DNA of 64,000 nucleotides. It comes from CAIWHR01 sp963830485 (lineage in GTDB: Bacteria; Pseudomonadota; Gammaproteobacteria; Burkholderiales; Casimicrobiaceae). Under the pieces are notes generated by a model that worked only from the letters and a program-made list of their open reading frames with translations, was not told the origin of the DNA and made no database searches. The position numbers were made by a program, and so were the translations under genes. Positions 48,160 through 57,807 of this stretch are shown here, one piece after another (within the stretch, counting starts at the first letter, position 1; every line of letters begins with the position of its first letter). The stretch is taken from NCBI GenBank assembly GCA_963830485.1, contig CAWHNE010000021.1, positions 124,001 to 188,000 of the forward strand, in the 5' to 3' direction.

Positions 48160-51100
48160 CTAGCCTACGAGCTCGTGCAGCGGCACGACCTGCCAGGTGG
48201 CCGCGCCGCGATTGAGCTTCGCGAGCGCCGCGCGGTACTCGCTCCAGCTTTGGGTGCCGGGATCGACCGGCGCCGGCGCGCCCTCGTCGAACGGCACGAT
48301 CCGAAAGCGTGGCGCGACGAGCGTGGCCGCCTGCGGCGCGTTGGGCACTCGAAAGCGTGCGGGTCCCGTCCTGCGGATCGGTGCGCGCGCCACCGACCCG
48401 GTCCTCGTGTGCAGCATGAGTTGATTCACGACCATGGTGTAGCGCGGATCGCGATTCGTGGGCTGCGGCAGGGTGTCGAACACGAGCGAATCGTAGACGA
48501 GCGGCGCGGGCACGGCTTGGTCGAAGCTCGCACCGTCGCCGCCGAACATGATGCCGGAATCCATCTCCTCGAACGACGGCGCCGCGAGCTTCTCGTCGTC
48601 GCTCATCGCGAAATACTGCGAGGGAGAGAAGCGCCCGCGCACCGGATCGACATGCTGGCCTTGCGCTTGCAATGCGGCGTCGAGGTGGAAGCGCCGCGCC
48701 CCCGACACCGGGGCGCCGCCGTAGAGATCGATGTCGCGTGTCGTGTTGAGTGGAACGATCTGCTGCTGGACCACGAGCGTGCCCAGCGGATCGAGAACGA
48801 GCCCTGCGCTCGCCGCGAGCTTGCGCAGCGCGACGCCGTGCGCGCTTCGCGTCTGCACGCTCCAGCTCGTCGTGTCCGAGAGCGCCTGCTTCAGCTGGGC
48901 AAGAAGATCGACCGCCGCCGGCAGCGGCGGCTTCTCGCCGTCGACCAACGTCTTGTCGAAGCGCACCGAGAAGTCGCACCAGAAGATCGAGAACGACGCC
49001 TTGCCGCTCACGCGAAGCGGCCGCGGCCCCTCGAGCTCACCCTTGACCGACACCGAGAACAGGTTGCTCGAACCGCGCTTCAGCTGCACCTTGGCATGGA
49101 AGTCGGCGATGAAATGCAGCGGCGAGATCTCGACCAGCACGTCGTAGCCGATGTCCCCCTCGATGCTGAAGCCGTAGGCGGCGGCGTAGAGCTGCGCGCG
49201 CGCGCCGAACTGTACGGTGTTGGCGGTGATCGCGAAGTAGGCCTCGCAGGTGAGCCGCGGATTGTTGCCCGACGAGAACGCAATCGCTATGCGCGAGAGC
49301 TTGGGGAGATCGGATGGCGGCGCGAAGCGCGGGTGCAGTCCGCCGACGGCGAGCACGAAGGTCGACCCCGGGCCCGAACCCCAGCGCGCGCGCAGCGCCA
49401 TCGCGCCGGTCAGCGCATACGCGTGCGCGAGCCGCGAATCCACGAGCATGCCGTCGACCGCGGCGTTGCCCTGGTCGAAATCGATGACGCCGACGACATC
49501 GACGTTGATCCGCACCAGATCGTTGTCCTTCGACGGCAAGAGCGAGCTCACGCGTCCCAGCACGAGCAATCGCTTGCGCGCGCCGAACTCGACGATGATC
49601 GCGATCTGCATCAGCACGAGTGTGGGCGTGAACCATCCGATCTTGGCGAGCAGGCCAACGAGATAGCTGCCGCTGCGCGCCGGAAATGCCTTCGCGAGCG
49701 CACTGATGATGGCCGGCGCGTTGCGGACCGGATCGCGCGGGAACAGAAGCTTGCCCAGCGTGTCGTTCTTGATGCCTTCGCGCAGAACGTTCTCGTCGAA
49801 CGTGCGGTTGATCGCCACCATGCCGCCGACGCCGAGCAGCGTGAAGCCCAGGCCCAGCTGGATCGGGCGAAAATCGTCCGCGGTGATGAAGACGACGATC
49901 GAGTAGCCGCGGCTGCCGTCGGGCATGCGCGTCGCGATCAGGCCGAAGGCCGTGAGCGTGAGCTGCCCGTAGATCGAGAGCTGCATCACCCCCGCGTAGG
50001 TGGCGGTCGCCGCATCGTGGAACAGAAAACCGCCACCGCTCGCCACCCCCGGCACCTCGACCGCCAGACCAATCCCCGACGGCGGCTTGAAATCCAGCGC
50101 GAGATCGATCGGACCGAGATTGCCGTCGTGGAATGCGAGCATCGCCTGCGCGCCGACGCGATCGACAGCGACCGTGAGCGGCCCGAGGCTCGTGCTCGCC
50201 GCGAAGCTCGTCTCGACGCCGATGCCTGCTTCGGACGGCGACAACCCGACATGGAGACCGTCGATGCGCAGCGGGCCGATCGAGAAGTGAAGCGGAAAAT
50301 CGATCGCGGCCACGGCCGATCCTTCGAAGCTCATGCCTGTCGCCGACCACCGCATGCCGAGGTCGAACTTGAGCTCGACGCCGTTCGCGGGAAGGATCGA
50401 CGACAGGAAGGAATCCGACTCGCCCGGTTTGATCGCGGCGCGTCCGCCGCTCAACTTCGCGGCGAAGCTCGGCGTGAGCTTGCCTTGCGCGGCGTCGATG
50501 CCCCCGCCGAACGCGATCGAGTCGACGTCGATCAGGCCACCGCCCGGAAACGAGAGCAGCGTGACGCGCTCTCCCGCAGGTGCGGCAAGGATCACTCGCA
50601 CGAGCGCGTGGCCGTCGATGCTGTCGACGACGCCGTCGTCGCCGAGCAGTCCGCCCTTGAGCTTCGGTGACTGCCCCGGGCGGAACGCGAGCGCGATTCC
50701 CGACTCGAGCGCGACGGTTGAGTCGAACTCCAGTTTGATCTGCGGCGCGATCTCGAAGCTCAATTGCTCGGCGCCGCGCGCGTAGGGCGTAATCGCCAAG
50801 CCGGCGTCGGTCGCTCCCGGCGCGCTCGGCCGCAGCGGGTAGAGCGAGAGGCCGACGTCACGGCCGCCGGTGACGTCGAAGCTGCGATCGATGCTGAACA
50901 GCAACTGCGTCGCCGGCGACGTGTCGGCCTCGGGCACCATCGTGCCTGCAAGCTGTTCTTCGACCCGCCGCGGCAATTGCCGCGCCCGCGCCGGCGCGCC
51001 GAACACCTCGAGCACGGCACCGAGGTTCGTGACGAACTCCTGTCCCTGGAAGTCGGCCGTGCCCCATCCGTAGCGCGATTCCAGGAGTCCGACCGGATCG

Positions 51101-51636
51101 GTGAACAACCGGCCGAGGGCGCCCCAGTCGACGTTGGCGCGCAGATGGTCGGTCTGGAAGATCGCCGGATTGGCGGGAAAGTGCCGCAGCGTGATCACGC
51201 CGAAGAACTGCAGCAGCAGGAACGCCGCCGGCGACGTCGTGGAAAGTTGCGACGACGTCATGAGGCTGCTCAACCGCGGCAGGAACTCGCTCTTGATGCG
51301 CGTCTTGTCGAGGTAGTCGCCGGTCGCGCTGAAGCCCGCGACGGTCGCACGCAGCGCCGATGCCGTGCGGATGACTTCGTCGAGCAGATCGGCGAATTTC
51401 GCGGCGACGACGGCGTCGTCGGCGTTCGTGCTCTGCGCTTCCTCGAGCGCCTCGAACTTCCTGACGACCGCGGTGAGATCAAGCGCGGCGAGGCCGAGGT
51501 CGTCGACGCCGGGCGGCAGCTCCCATCCCAGCGCGCCTATGAAAGTCCGCGGACCGCCGTCCTCCGCGAGCGCAGCCGCGACGAACTTCAGCAGCTGGCC
51601 GGCTTCATGGGCAATGCGATCGAGGGTGCTCGCCAC
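48160..51636 (-). CDS. Giant-cluster gene 2: DUF6603 domain protein
   Basis: 1158 residues. The first 200 are helical. From about 230 to 900 there are many beta-strand-rich repeats with glycine-rich phrases (GLHVGLSPSEAGIGVE, GGGFLFHDAATATYAGVMQL, LGFTLLGVGGMVAINRTFDENVLREGI) typical of DUF6603, a domain in large secreted or structural proteins of unknown role. The C-terminal 150 residues contain a distinct beta domain. No signal peptide. 18 bases separate it from the PLD-like gene upstream. Confidence 0.8.
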   Translation of the reverse strand: MASTLDRIAHEAGQLLKFVAAALAEDGGPRTFIGALGWELPPGVDDLGLAALDLTAVVRKFEALEEAQSTNADDAVVAAKFADLLDEVIRTASALRATVAGFSATGDYLDKTRIKSEFLPRLSSLMTSSQLSTTSPAAFLLLQFFGVITLRHFPANPAIFQTDHLRANVDWGALGRLFTDPVGLLESRYGWGTADFQGQEFVTNLGAVLEVFGAPARARQLPRRVEEQLAGTMVPEADTSPATQLLFSIDRSFDVTGGRDVGLSLYPLRPSAPGATDAGLAITPYARGAEQLSFEIAPQIKLEFDSTVALESGIALAFRPGQSPKLKGGLLGDDGVVDSIDGHALVRVILAAPAGERVTLLSFPGGGLIDVDSIAFGGGIDAAQGKLTPSFAAKLSGGRAAIKPGESDSFLSSILPANGVELKFDLGMRWSATGMSFEGSAVAAIDFPLHFSIGPLRIDGLHVGLSPSEAGIGVETSFAASTSLGPLTVAVDRVGAQAMLAFHDGNLGPIDLALDFKPPSGIGLAVEVPGVASGGGFLFHDAATATYAGVMQLSIYGQLTLTAFGLIATRMPDGSRGYSIVVFITADDFRPIQLGLGFTLLGVGGMVAINRTFDENVLREGIKNDTLGKLLFPRDPVRNAPAIISALAKAFPARSGSYLVGLLAKIGWFTPTLVLMQIAIIVEFGARKRLLVLGRVSSLLPSKDNDLVRINVDVVGVIDFDQGNAAVDGMLVDSRLAHAYALTGAMALRARWGSGPGSTFVLAVGGLHPRFAPPSDLPKLSRIAIAFSSGNNPRLTCEAYFAITANTVQFGARAQLYAAAYGFSIEGDIGYDVLVEISPLHFIADFHAKVQLKRGSSNLFSVSVKGELEGPRPLRVSGKASFSIFWCDFSVRFDKTLVDGEKPPLPAAVDLLAQLKQALSDTTSWSVQTRSAHGVALRKLAASAGLVLDPLGTLVVQQQIVPLNTTRDIDLYGGAPVSGARRFHLDAALQAQGQHVDPVRGRFSPSQYFAMSDDEKLAAPSFEEMDSGIMFGGDGASFDQAVPAPLVYDSLVFDTLPQPTNRDPRYTMVVNQLMLHTRTGSVARAPIRRTGPARFRVPNAPQAATLVAPRFRIVPFDEGAPAPVDPGTQSWSEYRAALAKLNRGAATWQVVPLHELVG

Positions 51637-51654
51637 GGTGCGCGGACTTTCGTG

Positions 51655-53883
51655 TCAGGGCTGCTTCTTGTACTTGAACGTAAAGCTCGTCGGCCCGTTG
51701 GCGAGGACCTCGAACTGCGACAACAGCGGATCGCTCGGCTGCTCGTCTTGACTGAACAAATGCGCGAGGTGGGCGCGTGCCGCCTGGTGGGGCTTGTAGC
51801 GTTCTTTGAACTTCAGCTTATCGAGATACTTGGAGCTGGGGGGCCACGGCAGCACGTGACTCTGGATGCCGTCGGTGCGCGGACCGTCGAACGCGAGCAC
51901 CTGGTCGAGATTCTGCTTGAGGCCCTCGAGCTTGAGCTTCGCGGTGTCCCGCCACACCTCCAGCCAGTTCTTGGTCGGCGCGTCGTCGAGCTTGGTCGAT
52001 GCCTGATCGTCGATACCCAGATGCTCGGACCACAGCCGCCGGCGCAGCGCGTCCACCGCCGACCGCGCCGGCTGCGATTCCTCGAACACCACGAGGTTGC
52101 CTTCGGTGTTGCGGACGTCGCCGCCGAAAATCGATCGTGCATACTGGATCGAATCGAGCGACGCGCCGTCGAGGTTGGCCGAGCCGACCGTCGCCCAGCG
52201 ATTGTCGATGATCGCCGACTTCGTGTGCAGATAGTTGTCGACGAGGCGCGGCTTCGGATGCTCGCTGTCGGATTTCGCGTGGCTCCACGCGCTGAACACG
52301 CCGAAGCGCGCCTTCGCCGCCGCATCCTTGAGCGAGCCGGCGATCCGGTCGATTGCCTCCTGCTGCCACTTGAGATAGAGCGGCATGTCGGGCGCCGCGT
52401 TGAGATACAGAATCACGACCAGCTTCGGCTTCGCGGCAAGCGCCTCGATCAGTGCCAGCGTGATGTCGTCTTGGTTGAAATACTGATTCTCGATGTAGAT
52501 GAAGCGCTCGGCGAAATGAATCGCACGCAGATAGGCCTCGAGGACGCCCTTCTCGCCGCTGGGGGCAGGAGGATCGAAGTCCTCGGTGAACATCGCGTCG
52601 AGCGTGCGCACTACCTGCACCGTCGAGACGAACTCGTTTGTATCGTCGGATTGCGCAATGGCCTGGAGCGTGGGCGGTGCCACCGGCAGCTTGTCTTCCG
52701 GCGCCGCCAGATTCCAGTGGTTGTTGAACAGCTCCTGCATGTGCCCGACCGCCGGGCCGCGCACACCCACGCTCACGTCGTGAATGGGGCCTTTCTTCGC
52801 GTCCCTTCCCCGCCGCAGATCGTCGATCGCGTGCTTGAAGGAATCGTAGTAGTGCTGCCCCAACGGCGAGCCCAGCAGCAGCGCCTCGCGGTTGCGATCG
52901 ATGACGAGCTTCGCGTGCGTAAACTGGTTGGAGCGCATGTGGAGCTGTTTCACCGACACTGCCGCGCGGCCCGGCTGCGCACCGGCGTCCTTGAACCATT
53001 GGATGATCTTCGGTTCGCCAGGCGACTGCGACTTGGCGTAGAGGGCGCCAAGGACCAGCGCCGCAATCTCCAGGAGGAGCACAACGCCGGCGATGACCGC
53101 AATGAGGCCGCCCAGCAACATGAACGATGCGGTGCCAAGGACGGCCGTTCCGACGACGACAAGTCCGTGCTTGTCCAGCGACGGCTTCGGCAATTGAATG
53201 CGCACGTCGGCGCCGTTGCGATACGTGTCGAGGATGGTCCGCTCGATCCGAAGGTCCTTTTCGGTGAGATCGCGCTTGTCGGCCACGCTCGGCGAATCGA
53301 TCGGGTCGAATTGCAGCACGCAGTGCGGGTCCTCCAGCAGAAGCCCCTTGGTGGTGCCCTGGTCGGCGTGAAAGGTGCCGCACTCGATCGACAGTTGCAT
53401 GATGTCGAGCGCCGGCTTGTGGCCGGGATCGTTGGCGAATCGCTGCGATGCGTTCTCGATCACCTTCGCGACACGGGCCCAGCCCTCCACGTTGTCGGCG
53501 AGCCAGCGGACCGCATTGCCGTCGGTCTTTCTCGATGCCTTGCCGGTGCCAAGCGTCGCCCACCAGCTCACGGCCTCTTCGCGCGTGAGACGAATCTTCG
53601 GGAACGTGATGTGATCGTCGGTCGGCAGGTCCTCCTGCGCGATCTCCTTCACGACGTGCTGGCCGACGCGGACGCGAAACCGCAGCTTGCGGATCTGCCG
53701 GCCGGGCGTGCTCGGCTCGAACTTGTATCCGACGTAGCGAAGAGCGAAAGCGCCTTGCGCGTTGGTCGTCTGCGAATCGAGCACGACCTCGAGCGCCTGC
53801 GAAACGTCCTCGATGATGACGTTCAGGCCGGCGATCCCGGCATCCTGCTCATCAACGACGAGGCCGACAGCGGAGGTCGTCAT
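51655..53883 (-). CDS. Giant-cluster gene 1: membrane-anchored phospholipase-D-like protein
   Basis: 742 residues from ATG 53883. Residues 1-90 are a beta-sandwich (VGLVVDEQDAGIAGLNVIIED) like transthyretin or Cna-B domains. Two hydrophobic helices lie around residues 240-290 (GTASFMLLGGLIAVIAGVVLLLEIAALVLG). Two PLD halves follow. The second is canonical, HxK-x4-D-x6-GSANLD (HTKSAIID, VGSANLDGAS). The first is shortened, HAK-x3-D then GSPLG, so its activity is uncertain. PLD superfamily enzymes cleave phosphodiester bonds in lipids or nucleic acids. First gene of a five-gene leftward unit. Confidence 0.75.
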   Translation of the reverse strand: MTTSAVGLVVDEQDAGIAGLNVIIEDVSQALEVVLDSQTTNAQGAFALRYVGYKFEPSTPGRQIRKLRFRVRVGQHVVKEIAQEDLPTDDHITFPKIRLTREEAVSWWATLGTGKASRKTDGNAVRWLADNVEGWARVAKVIENASQRFANDPGHKPALDIMQLSIECGTFHADQGTTKGLLLEDPHCVLQFDPIDSPSVADKRDLTEKDLRIERTILDTYRNGADVRIQLPKPSLDKHGLVVVGTAVLGTASFMLLGGLIAVIAGVVLLLEIAALVLGALYAKSQSPGEPKIIQWFKDAGAQPGRAAVSVKQLHMRSNQFTHAKLVIDRNREALLLGSPLGQHYYDSFKHAIDDLRRGRDAKKGPIHDVSVGVRGPAVGHMQELFNNHWNLAAPEDKLPVAPPTLQAIAQSDDTNEFVSTVQVVRTLDAMFTEDFDPPAPSGEKGVLEAYLRAIHFAERFIYIENQYFNQDDITLALIEALAAKPKLVVILYLNAAPDMPLYLKWQQEAIDRIAGSLKDAAAKARFGVFSAWSHAKSDSEHPKPRLVDNYLHTKSAIIDNRWATVGSANLDGASLDSIQYARSIFGGDVRNTEGNLVVFEESQPARSAVDALRRRLWSEHLGIDDQASTKLDDAPTKNWLEVWRDTAKLKLEGLKQNLDQVLAFDGPRTDGIQSHVLPWPPSSKYLDKLKFKERYKPHQAARAHLAHLFSQDEQPSDPLLSQFEVLANGPTSFTFKYKKQP

Positions 53884-54171
53884 GGCGTTGGACCGAAGCT
53901 CGTGATGGCGCGCTGGAGGTTCTTCGAGCTCCGACGCCGGCGGCTGTAGACGCCGACCGCATGGCGGACCCGTGGACACCTTGCAGGCTACAAGTCTACT
54001 GCGGCCAGACGCGCTTGCGCGAGTCTTGTCACCACGCCCTCCAACGACCATGCTGGCGCGAGGGGCAAACCCCCGCGGTTGCTCACGAACGCGCGGTCGC
54101 GGCCGGCCCGCCAGACATCTCCCGGCGCATTCCGGGCGCCCGCCGCCCTACCAGGGAACCCCAGGCGAAGG

Positions 54172-54739
54172 TTACCCCCTGGGCGAGGGAGTCCTCCCCG
54201 CGTAGTGGCGGATGGCCCGGCGGCCCCACGCCCACACGTACTGCCCGCCCGAGGCGACGATCGTCGCCGTGAGCAGTGCGAACAGCACGGGCAACACTGC
54301 TCCTGCGCTGACGATGTCCGCTGCGTTGCCGAGCACGATCGCAAGCGTGACAAATTCGAGGAGCGTGTTGAACTTCGACAGCATCGTCGGCGCCACGTCG
54401 AAGCGGCCGACGATGTAGTGATAGGCCAGCGCGCCGCCCACGATCAGGACGATCCCGCCCCACGATCGCGGCGAGGAGCCAGAGCGGCAACAGTCCCTGC
54501 ACGGCGAGGGTCAGCGTCACCGCCAGCATCGTCAGCTTGTCGACGACGGGATCGGCGATGGCTCCGAAGCGGGTGCGCACGCTCCAGCCACGTGCGATCA
54601 CCCCGTCGGCAAAGTCGCTCAGCGCCGAAACAACAAACGCCGCGAATGCCACCGGGTAGTTGCGGCGCAGGATGAAGTAGACCAGTACCGGAATCAGCAG
54701 GAACCGGAGCAGCGTCAGGGCGTTGGGGACGTTGTACAT
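54172..54739 (-). CDS. CDP-alcohol phosphatidyltransferase (PgsA-like, frameshifted)
   Basis: About 188 residues if restored. From ATG 54739: MYNVPNALTLLRFLLIPVLVYF, the usual opening. The catalytic signature DG-x2-AR-x8-G-x3-D-x3-D is intact (DFADGVIAR then GAIADPVVDK). Near 54455 the frame is lost at AAIVGRD; the remaining helices (LIVGGALAYHYIVGRFD onward) continue in another frame to 54172. The enzyme makes phosphatidylglycerophosphate or a related lipid. It sits 290 bases upstream of the giant cluster on the same strand and could share its transcript. Confidence 0.75.
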
Positions 54740-54904
54740 GGCCGTGTGTCGCCATATCTTAGAGCAGCCGCCGCGCACCCATCGAGGCTTCGCGGGCAGG
54801 CTAGAGACCGGTGAACCTGCGGCCCAAGATCCCGGGAATACAATCCACGGAGACTTCGAGGCCCATAGTTAAGCCCGCAGGACGAGGCGACATTCATTCC
54901 CCGA

Positions 54905-55131
54905 TGACGCCCTTTTCCGACTCGATGCCGCATTCCTCTACCTCGAGACGGCCGAGACACCGATGCACGTGGGGCCGGTCATCTCTACGACGTGCCGCGC
55001 GGCCCGCGCACGAAGTTCTTCGAACGCGCGCGGCATCACCTCGAGAGCCGGCTGCATCTGACGTCCGTCTTTCGCCACCGGCTTGCGACCCTGCCGTTCG
55101 AGCCGGCGTGCTATGTGCCGGCGGCGCCTTC
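54905..55131 (+). pseudogene. Fragment of a wax-ester synthase/DGAT
   Basis: Reads LFRLDAAFLYLETAETPMHVGP, the unmistakable N-terminus of WS/DGAT acyltransferases, then after a one-base shift YDVPRGPRTKFFERARRHLESRL-type sequence and PFEPACYVP. It ends after about 75 codons; the catalytic HHxxxDG region is absent. Confidence 0.7.
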
Positions 55132-55212
55132 TCGATCGCGCAGCTGACGGCGAACACCGATATCAGCCGCCATGGCGTGACCAAGCACCTTCAGGTGCTG
55201 GCGGACCCTAAG
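55126..55212 (+). pseudogene. Fragment of an ArsR-family regulator
   Basis: The segment AFSIAQLTANTDISRHGVTKHL then QVLADP is the winged helix-turn-helix recognition region of an ArsR protein. Nothing before or after it belongs to the family. It is joined directly to the wax-ester synthase fragment. Confidence 0.65.
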
Positions 55213-55269
55213 CGCTCCCGAAGGGCGACTTCGAATGCCCCCATCGCCGCAGAATCGCTCCGCAGATCA

Positions 55270-56775
55270 TCATGCCGCTACGGACCGGGATTGCGCTTTC
55301 GAAAAGTCGACCACCTCATGCGTTTCCGCGACCATTTCCGCGAAACGACCCGCTGCTATCTCGAGAAACAGCTGATTAGCCGGCAGCATCGTCGAGAGTA
55401 GCGCCGGAATGCTTCGCCCGTCTTTGTTCTTGATTGCGATGTCCAGCTCACCCGTTTGATCGGCGTTACGCAATCGACCCCACGCCTTGAACATTTCTTC
55501 GGTGTGCCTTCTCTTCTCGCCGGTGAACAAGTCCATGATGTGACTCTGATCGATCGTCCCGCGCGACTCCCAATCGCACTTGATTCGCTTCAGGCTGACA
55601 TCGAGGTGCGTCACGTCCGCGTCGCTCAGCGGCCCTCGTGAGAATGGTTCGAGCACTTCCCACCGGAACCGGAAGGTGAATCGGAGCAGCGTCGCCAGCA
55701 GGGCAAGCTTCCGCGGCATCGCTGCCATGTCCGTGGTGGTCACGTCCTCCGCAAAGGTGATGTGATAGGTTTGAACGGGGCCACGGGGACCGGCTCTGTC
55801 GATCGCAATCGCGATGGGACGGTACATCTTCCCGTTTCGGGATTGAAACACTGCCTGGATCGGCGAGAACATGTTGCCATTGGCGATCTTGCGGAGTACG
55901 TGAAAGAGCTCCTCTCGCCAGCGACCGTCGCCGTTCTTCTCTTCGATCTCCTCCCGCAGCTTCCCAAAGGTCCTCGGGCAATCCCTGAAGCCGAAGAGCT
56001 CGAGTGCCTCCGCATTCGCCGATACGATCGTCGCCGAATCGAGGTCTTCCTTTTGCTCGAGTTGCGTTGCGTCCACGAGGCTCATCTCGATCCAGGGTTC
56101 GAAGACCTCACGATTCAGCCGGCGCTTCGGAACCCTGATGGCATCGACCATGCGCTGGGCCAATTCCGGGATGCGTTTCTCGAGTGCGCGATTGATGGGA
56201 CGCAGCCCCGGAACCGGGTCGTCCCCGACGAACACCATGCGCAGGAACTTCTCGGCCTCCGGCAGCGTCGCCGCGATCGCCTGATAGCCCTGGATCGGAT
56301 GCGGGACTTCGGTGTCGGGATGGTGCAGGCAGATCAGCCGGTCGGCGGAAGTGAGCTGCGCCTCGAACAGGCCGGTTTCGAACAAACACCAATCGAGCTC
56401 GTCGGAAGGATCGGGAAGGAGAAGGATGAACCAATTGGCGCTTCGCACACCCTTGCTGATCTGTTCTCGCCAACGCTGCCCCGCAAACTGCTCCGCGAAG
56501 CCCGCCATGTAGGTGATTTCCAGTTTGTCAGCCGCATTCTCCTTGAGCACTTCGACGATGGCCGTTGCCGCCCGCTCATCCACGTTCTTGTAGCTGAAGA
56601 ACACCTTGACCACGTTGTCCACGAGCGAGGGCTGAAGCTTCCTCACCGCGGCCAAGGCATCGGGCTTGTCCTTCAACAGGGCTGCGGCACGCTTGAGCCT
56701 GCCCTTCGCATCTGGATGCTGCTTCAACCACTCGACGATATCTTTCTGGCCAAGAATTTCGCGCGTATCTGACAT
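55270..56775 (-). CDS. TIR-domain protein with PAS-like region
   Basis: 501 residues from ATG 56775, GGAGG seven bases ahead. A helical N-terminus (residues 1-50) precedes a TIR domain at about 55-190: VFFSYKNVDERAA, ANWFILLLPDPSDELDWCLFE. Glu133 in the WCxxE motif is the catalytic residue of NAD-cleaving TIR enzymes. Residues 240-350 resemble a PAS-type fold (TIVSANAEALELFGFRD). The C-terminal 130 residues are helical. TIR plus sensor architecture fits either signalling or antiphage defence by NAD depletion; the sequence alone does not decide. Its upstream region is full of GAATATTC palindromes. Confidence 0.75.
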   Translation of the reverse strand: MSDTREILGQKDIVEWLKQHPDAKGRLKRAAALLKDKPDALAAVRKLQPSLVDNVVKVFFSYKNVDERAATAIVEVLKENAADKLEITYMAGFAEQFAGQRWREQISKGVRSANWFILLLPDPSDELDWCLFETGLFEAQLTSADRLICLHHPDTEVPHPIQGYQAIAATLPEAEKFLRMVFVGDDPVPGLRPINRALEKRIPELAQRMVDAIRVPKRRLNREVFEPWIEMSLVDATQLEQKEDLDSATIVSANAEALELFGFRDCPRTFGKLREEIEEKNGDGRWREELFHVLRKIANGNMFSPIQAVFQSRNGKMYRPIAIAIDRAGPRGPVQTYHITFAEDVTTTDMAAMPRKLALLATLLRFTFRFRWEVLEPFSRGPLSDADVTHLDVSLKRIKCDWESRGTIDQSHIMDLFTGEKRRHTEEMFKAWGRLRNADQTGELDIAIKNKDGRSIPALLSTMLPANQLFLEIAAGRFAEMVAETHEVVDFSKAQSRSVAA

Positions 56776-56890
56776 GGGTTCCTCCGAATAGGTGAAGGTC
56801 TCCCTTTGTCTGTGGGTTGCTGCCCCTCGCCAAAGAAACACGACTGCATCACTGTCTCCAGTATGGAGTTGGCGTCGTGTAGCACACAAG

Positions 56891-57110
56891 CTGAATATTC
56901 AGCGGAGTGAGCTTCATCGGGCGGACATGCCGAATATTCACGCCTGACGCACCGCCCGCCGTCGAATCATCGACGACGAAGACACTGGCGTCCTGCGCAG
57001 CCTCGCTCGGGGCTCCGAGTCTCCCTCCATTCGTTGTCGTCGACGCGTTTGCGCGTGGCAACGGGCATGGCGCCAGCCAATGGATTCCCCCAAATACATC
57101 GTGAATATTC
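56891..57110. repeat. Three GAATATTC palindromes upstream of the TIR gene
   Basis: Copies at 56893-56900 (extended to CTGAATATTCAG), 56932-56939 and 57103-57110. An 8-bp AT-rich palindrome three times in 220 bases is striking in such GC-rich DNA. Possible binding sites for a regulator of the TIR gene. Confidence 0.45.
56950..57047 (-). pseudogene. Internal fragment of a second baseplate-like gene copy
   Basis: Read leftward it gives VDDNEWRE, GAPSEAAQDASVFVVDDSTAG, matching codons about 13-45 of the gene at 19589-20407. It ends at CGACGCG (57041-57047), the same 7 bases that begin the matching 5' fragment at 60640. Confidence 0.6.
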
Positions 57111-57249
57111 GTCTTGTAGTGAACATCCCTGCGGAGCAACCTATCCGTGTAGGTTGGCGCCGAGATGCGATGTCGGTTCCCTGCAAACCGCGTGTTTCAC
57201 ATCTCGATAACGCGTGTGTAGCGGCCATTCGACGGACGGGAGGCTCGAT

Positions 57250-57807
57250 ATGCATCGGCGTGAATGTTCATTCCTAGCATTGGCATTGCTGGTCGGCGTT
57301 GCGCTGGTGACACCGCTCTCGTCCTACGCTGCAACGGGTCCGACCATGGCGATAGGCACACTCGCCGTCCTCGTGCCCGGCAGCAAGCCCGGAAACGGAA
57401 TCGAAGTACCGGACGTGAAAATGGAGCTGCGCGATGCTCCCGCAGGCGCGCTCGCGCGTGCCGACGGCAGGGCGATCAGCGGCAGAATCTGCGCCGCCGT
57501 GGCCACGATGGACCCGACGCGCCGTGCCATTCCGGGCGACTTTCAAGCGATCGACGGCAACAACCGACGAACACCGGCATCAAGTACGACTGGGCATGAC
57601 GACCGGCGGTGCAATCGCACCGCGGCGACGTATATCCCGCCCCTCGGTGGCCGCCGCGAAATTAGGCGCAGGCCCAGGAGGCCGCCGAGAATCGCGAAAG
57701 GCCGGACCGGTCGTCGATGGGGCTACTCGACCGGCGGCCATGCGCGGTGGTCCGGTTCAGCGGCGGGCCGCTGTCGGCGACGCTCCCGTAGCGAAGCTTC
57801 AAGCTGA
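57250..57807 (+). CDS. Signal-peptide hypothetical protein
   Basis: Begins MHRRECSFLALALLVGVALVTPLSSYAATG, a clear Sec signal peptide. Then a beta-rich segment of about 80 residues (GTLAVLVPGSKPGNGIEVPDVKMELRD). The frame used here becomes Arg-rich after residue 115; a neighbouring frame instead ends NTGIKYDWA with a stop at 57597, which looks more natural, so a one-base indel near 57565 is possible. No family recognised. Confidence 0.5.
   Translation: MHRRECSFLALALLVGVALVTPLSSYAATGPTMAIGTLAVLVPGSKPGNGIEVPDVKMELRDAPAGALARADGRAISGRICAAVATMDPTRRAIPGDFQAIDGNNRRTPASSTTGHDDRRCNRTAATYIPPLGGRREIRRRPRRPPRIAKGRTGRRWGYSTGGHARWSGSAAGRCRRRSRSEASS

Noticed and set aside
48175..53949. Two long rightward frames opposite the DUF6603 and PLD-like genes
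   Set aside because: Arg/Glu/Gln/His-rich antisense frames of the GC-rich opposite-strand genes; the leftward genes carry real domains.
54811..55401. A single rightward gene over this region
   Set aside because: The one open frame mixes fragments; the recognisable wax-ester and ArsR sequences need other frames.
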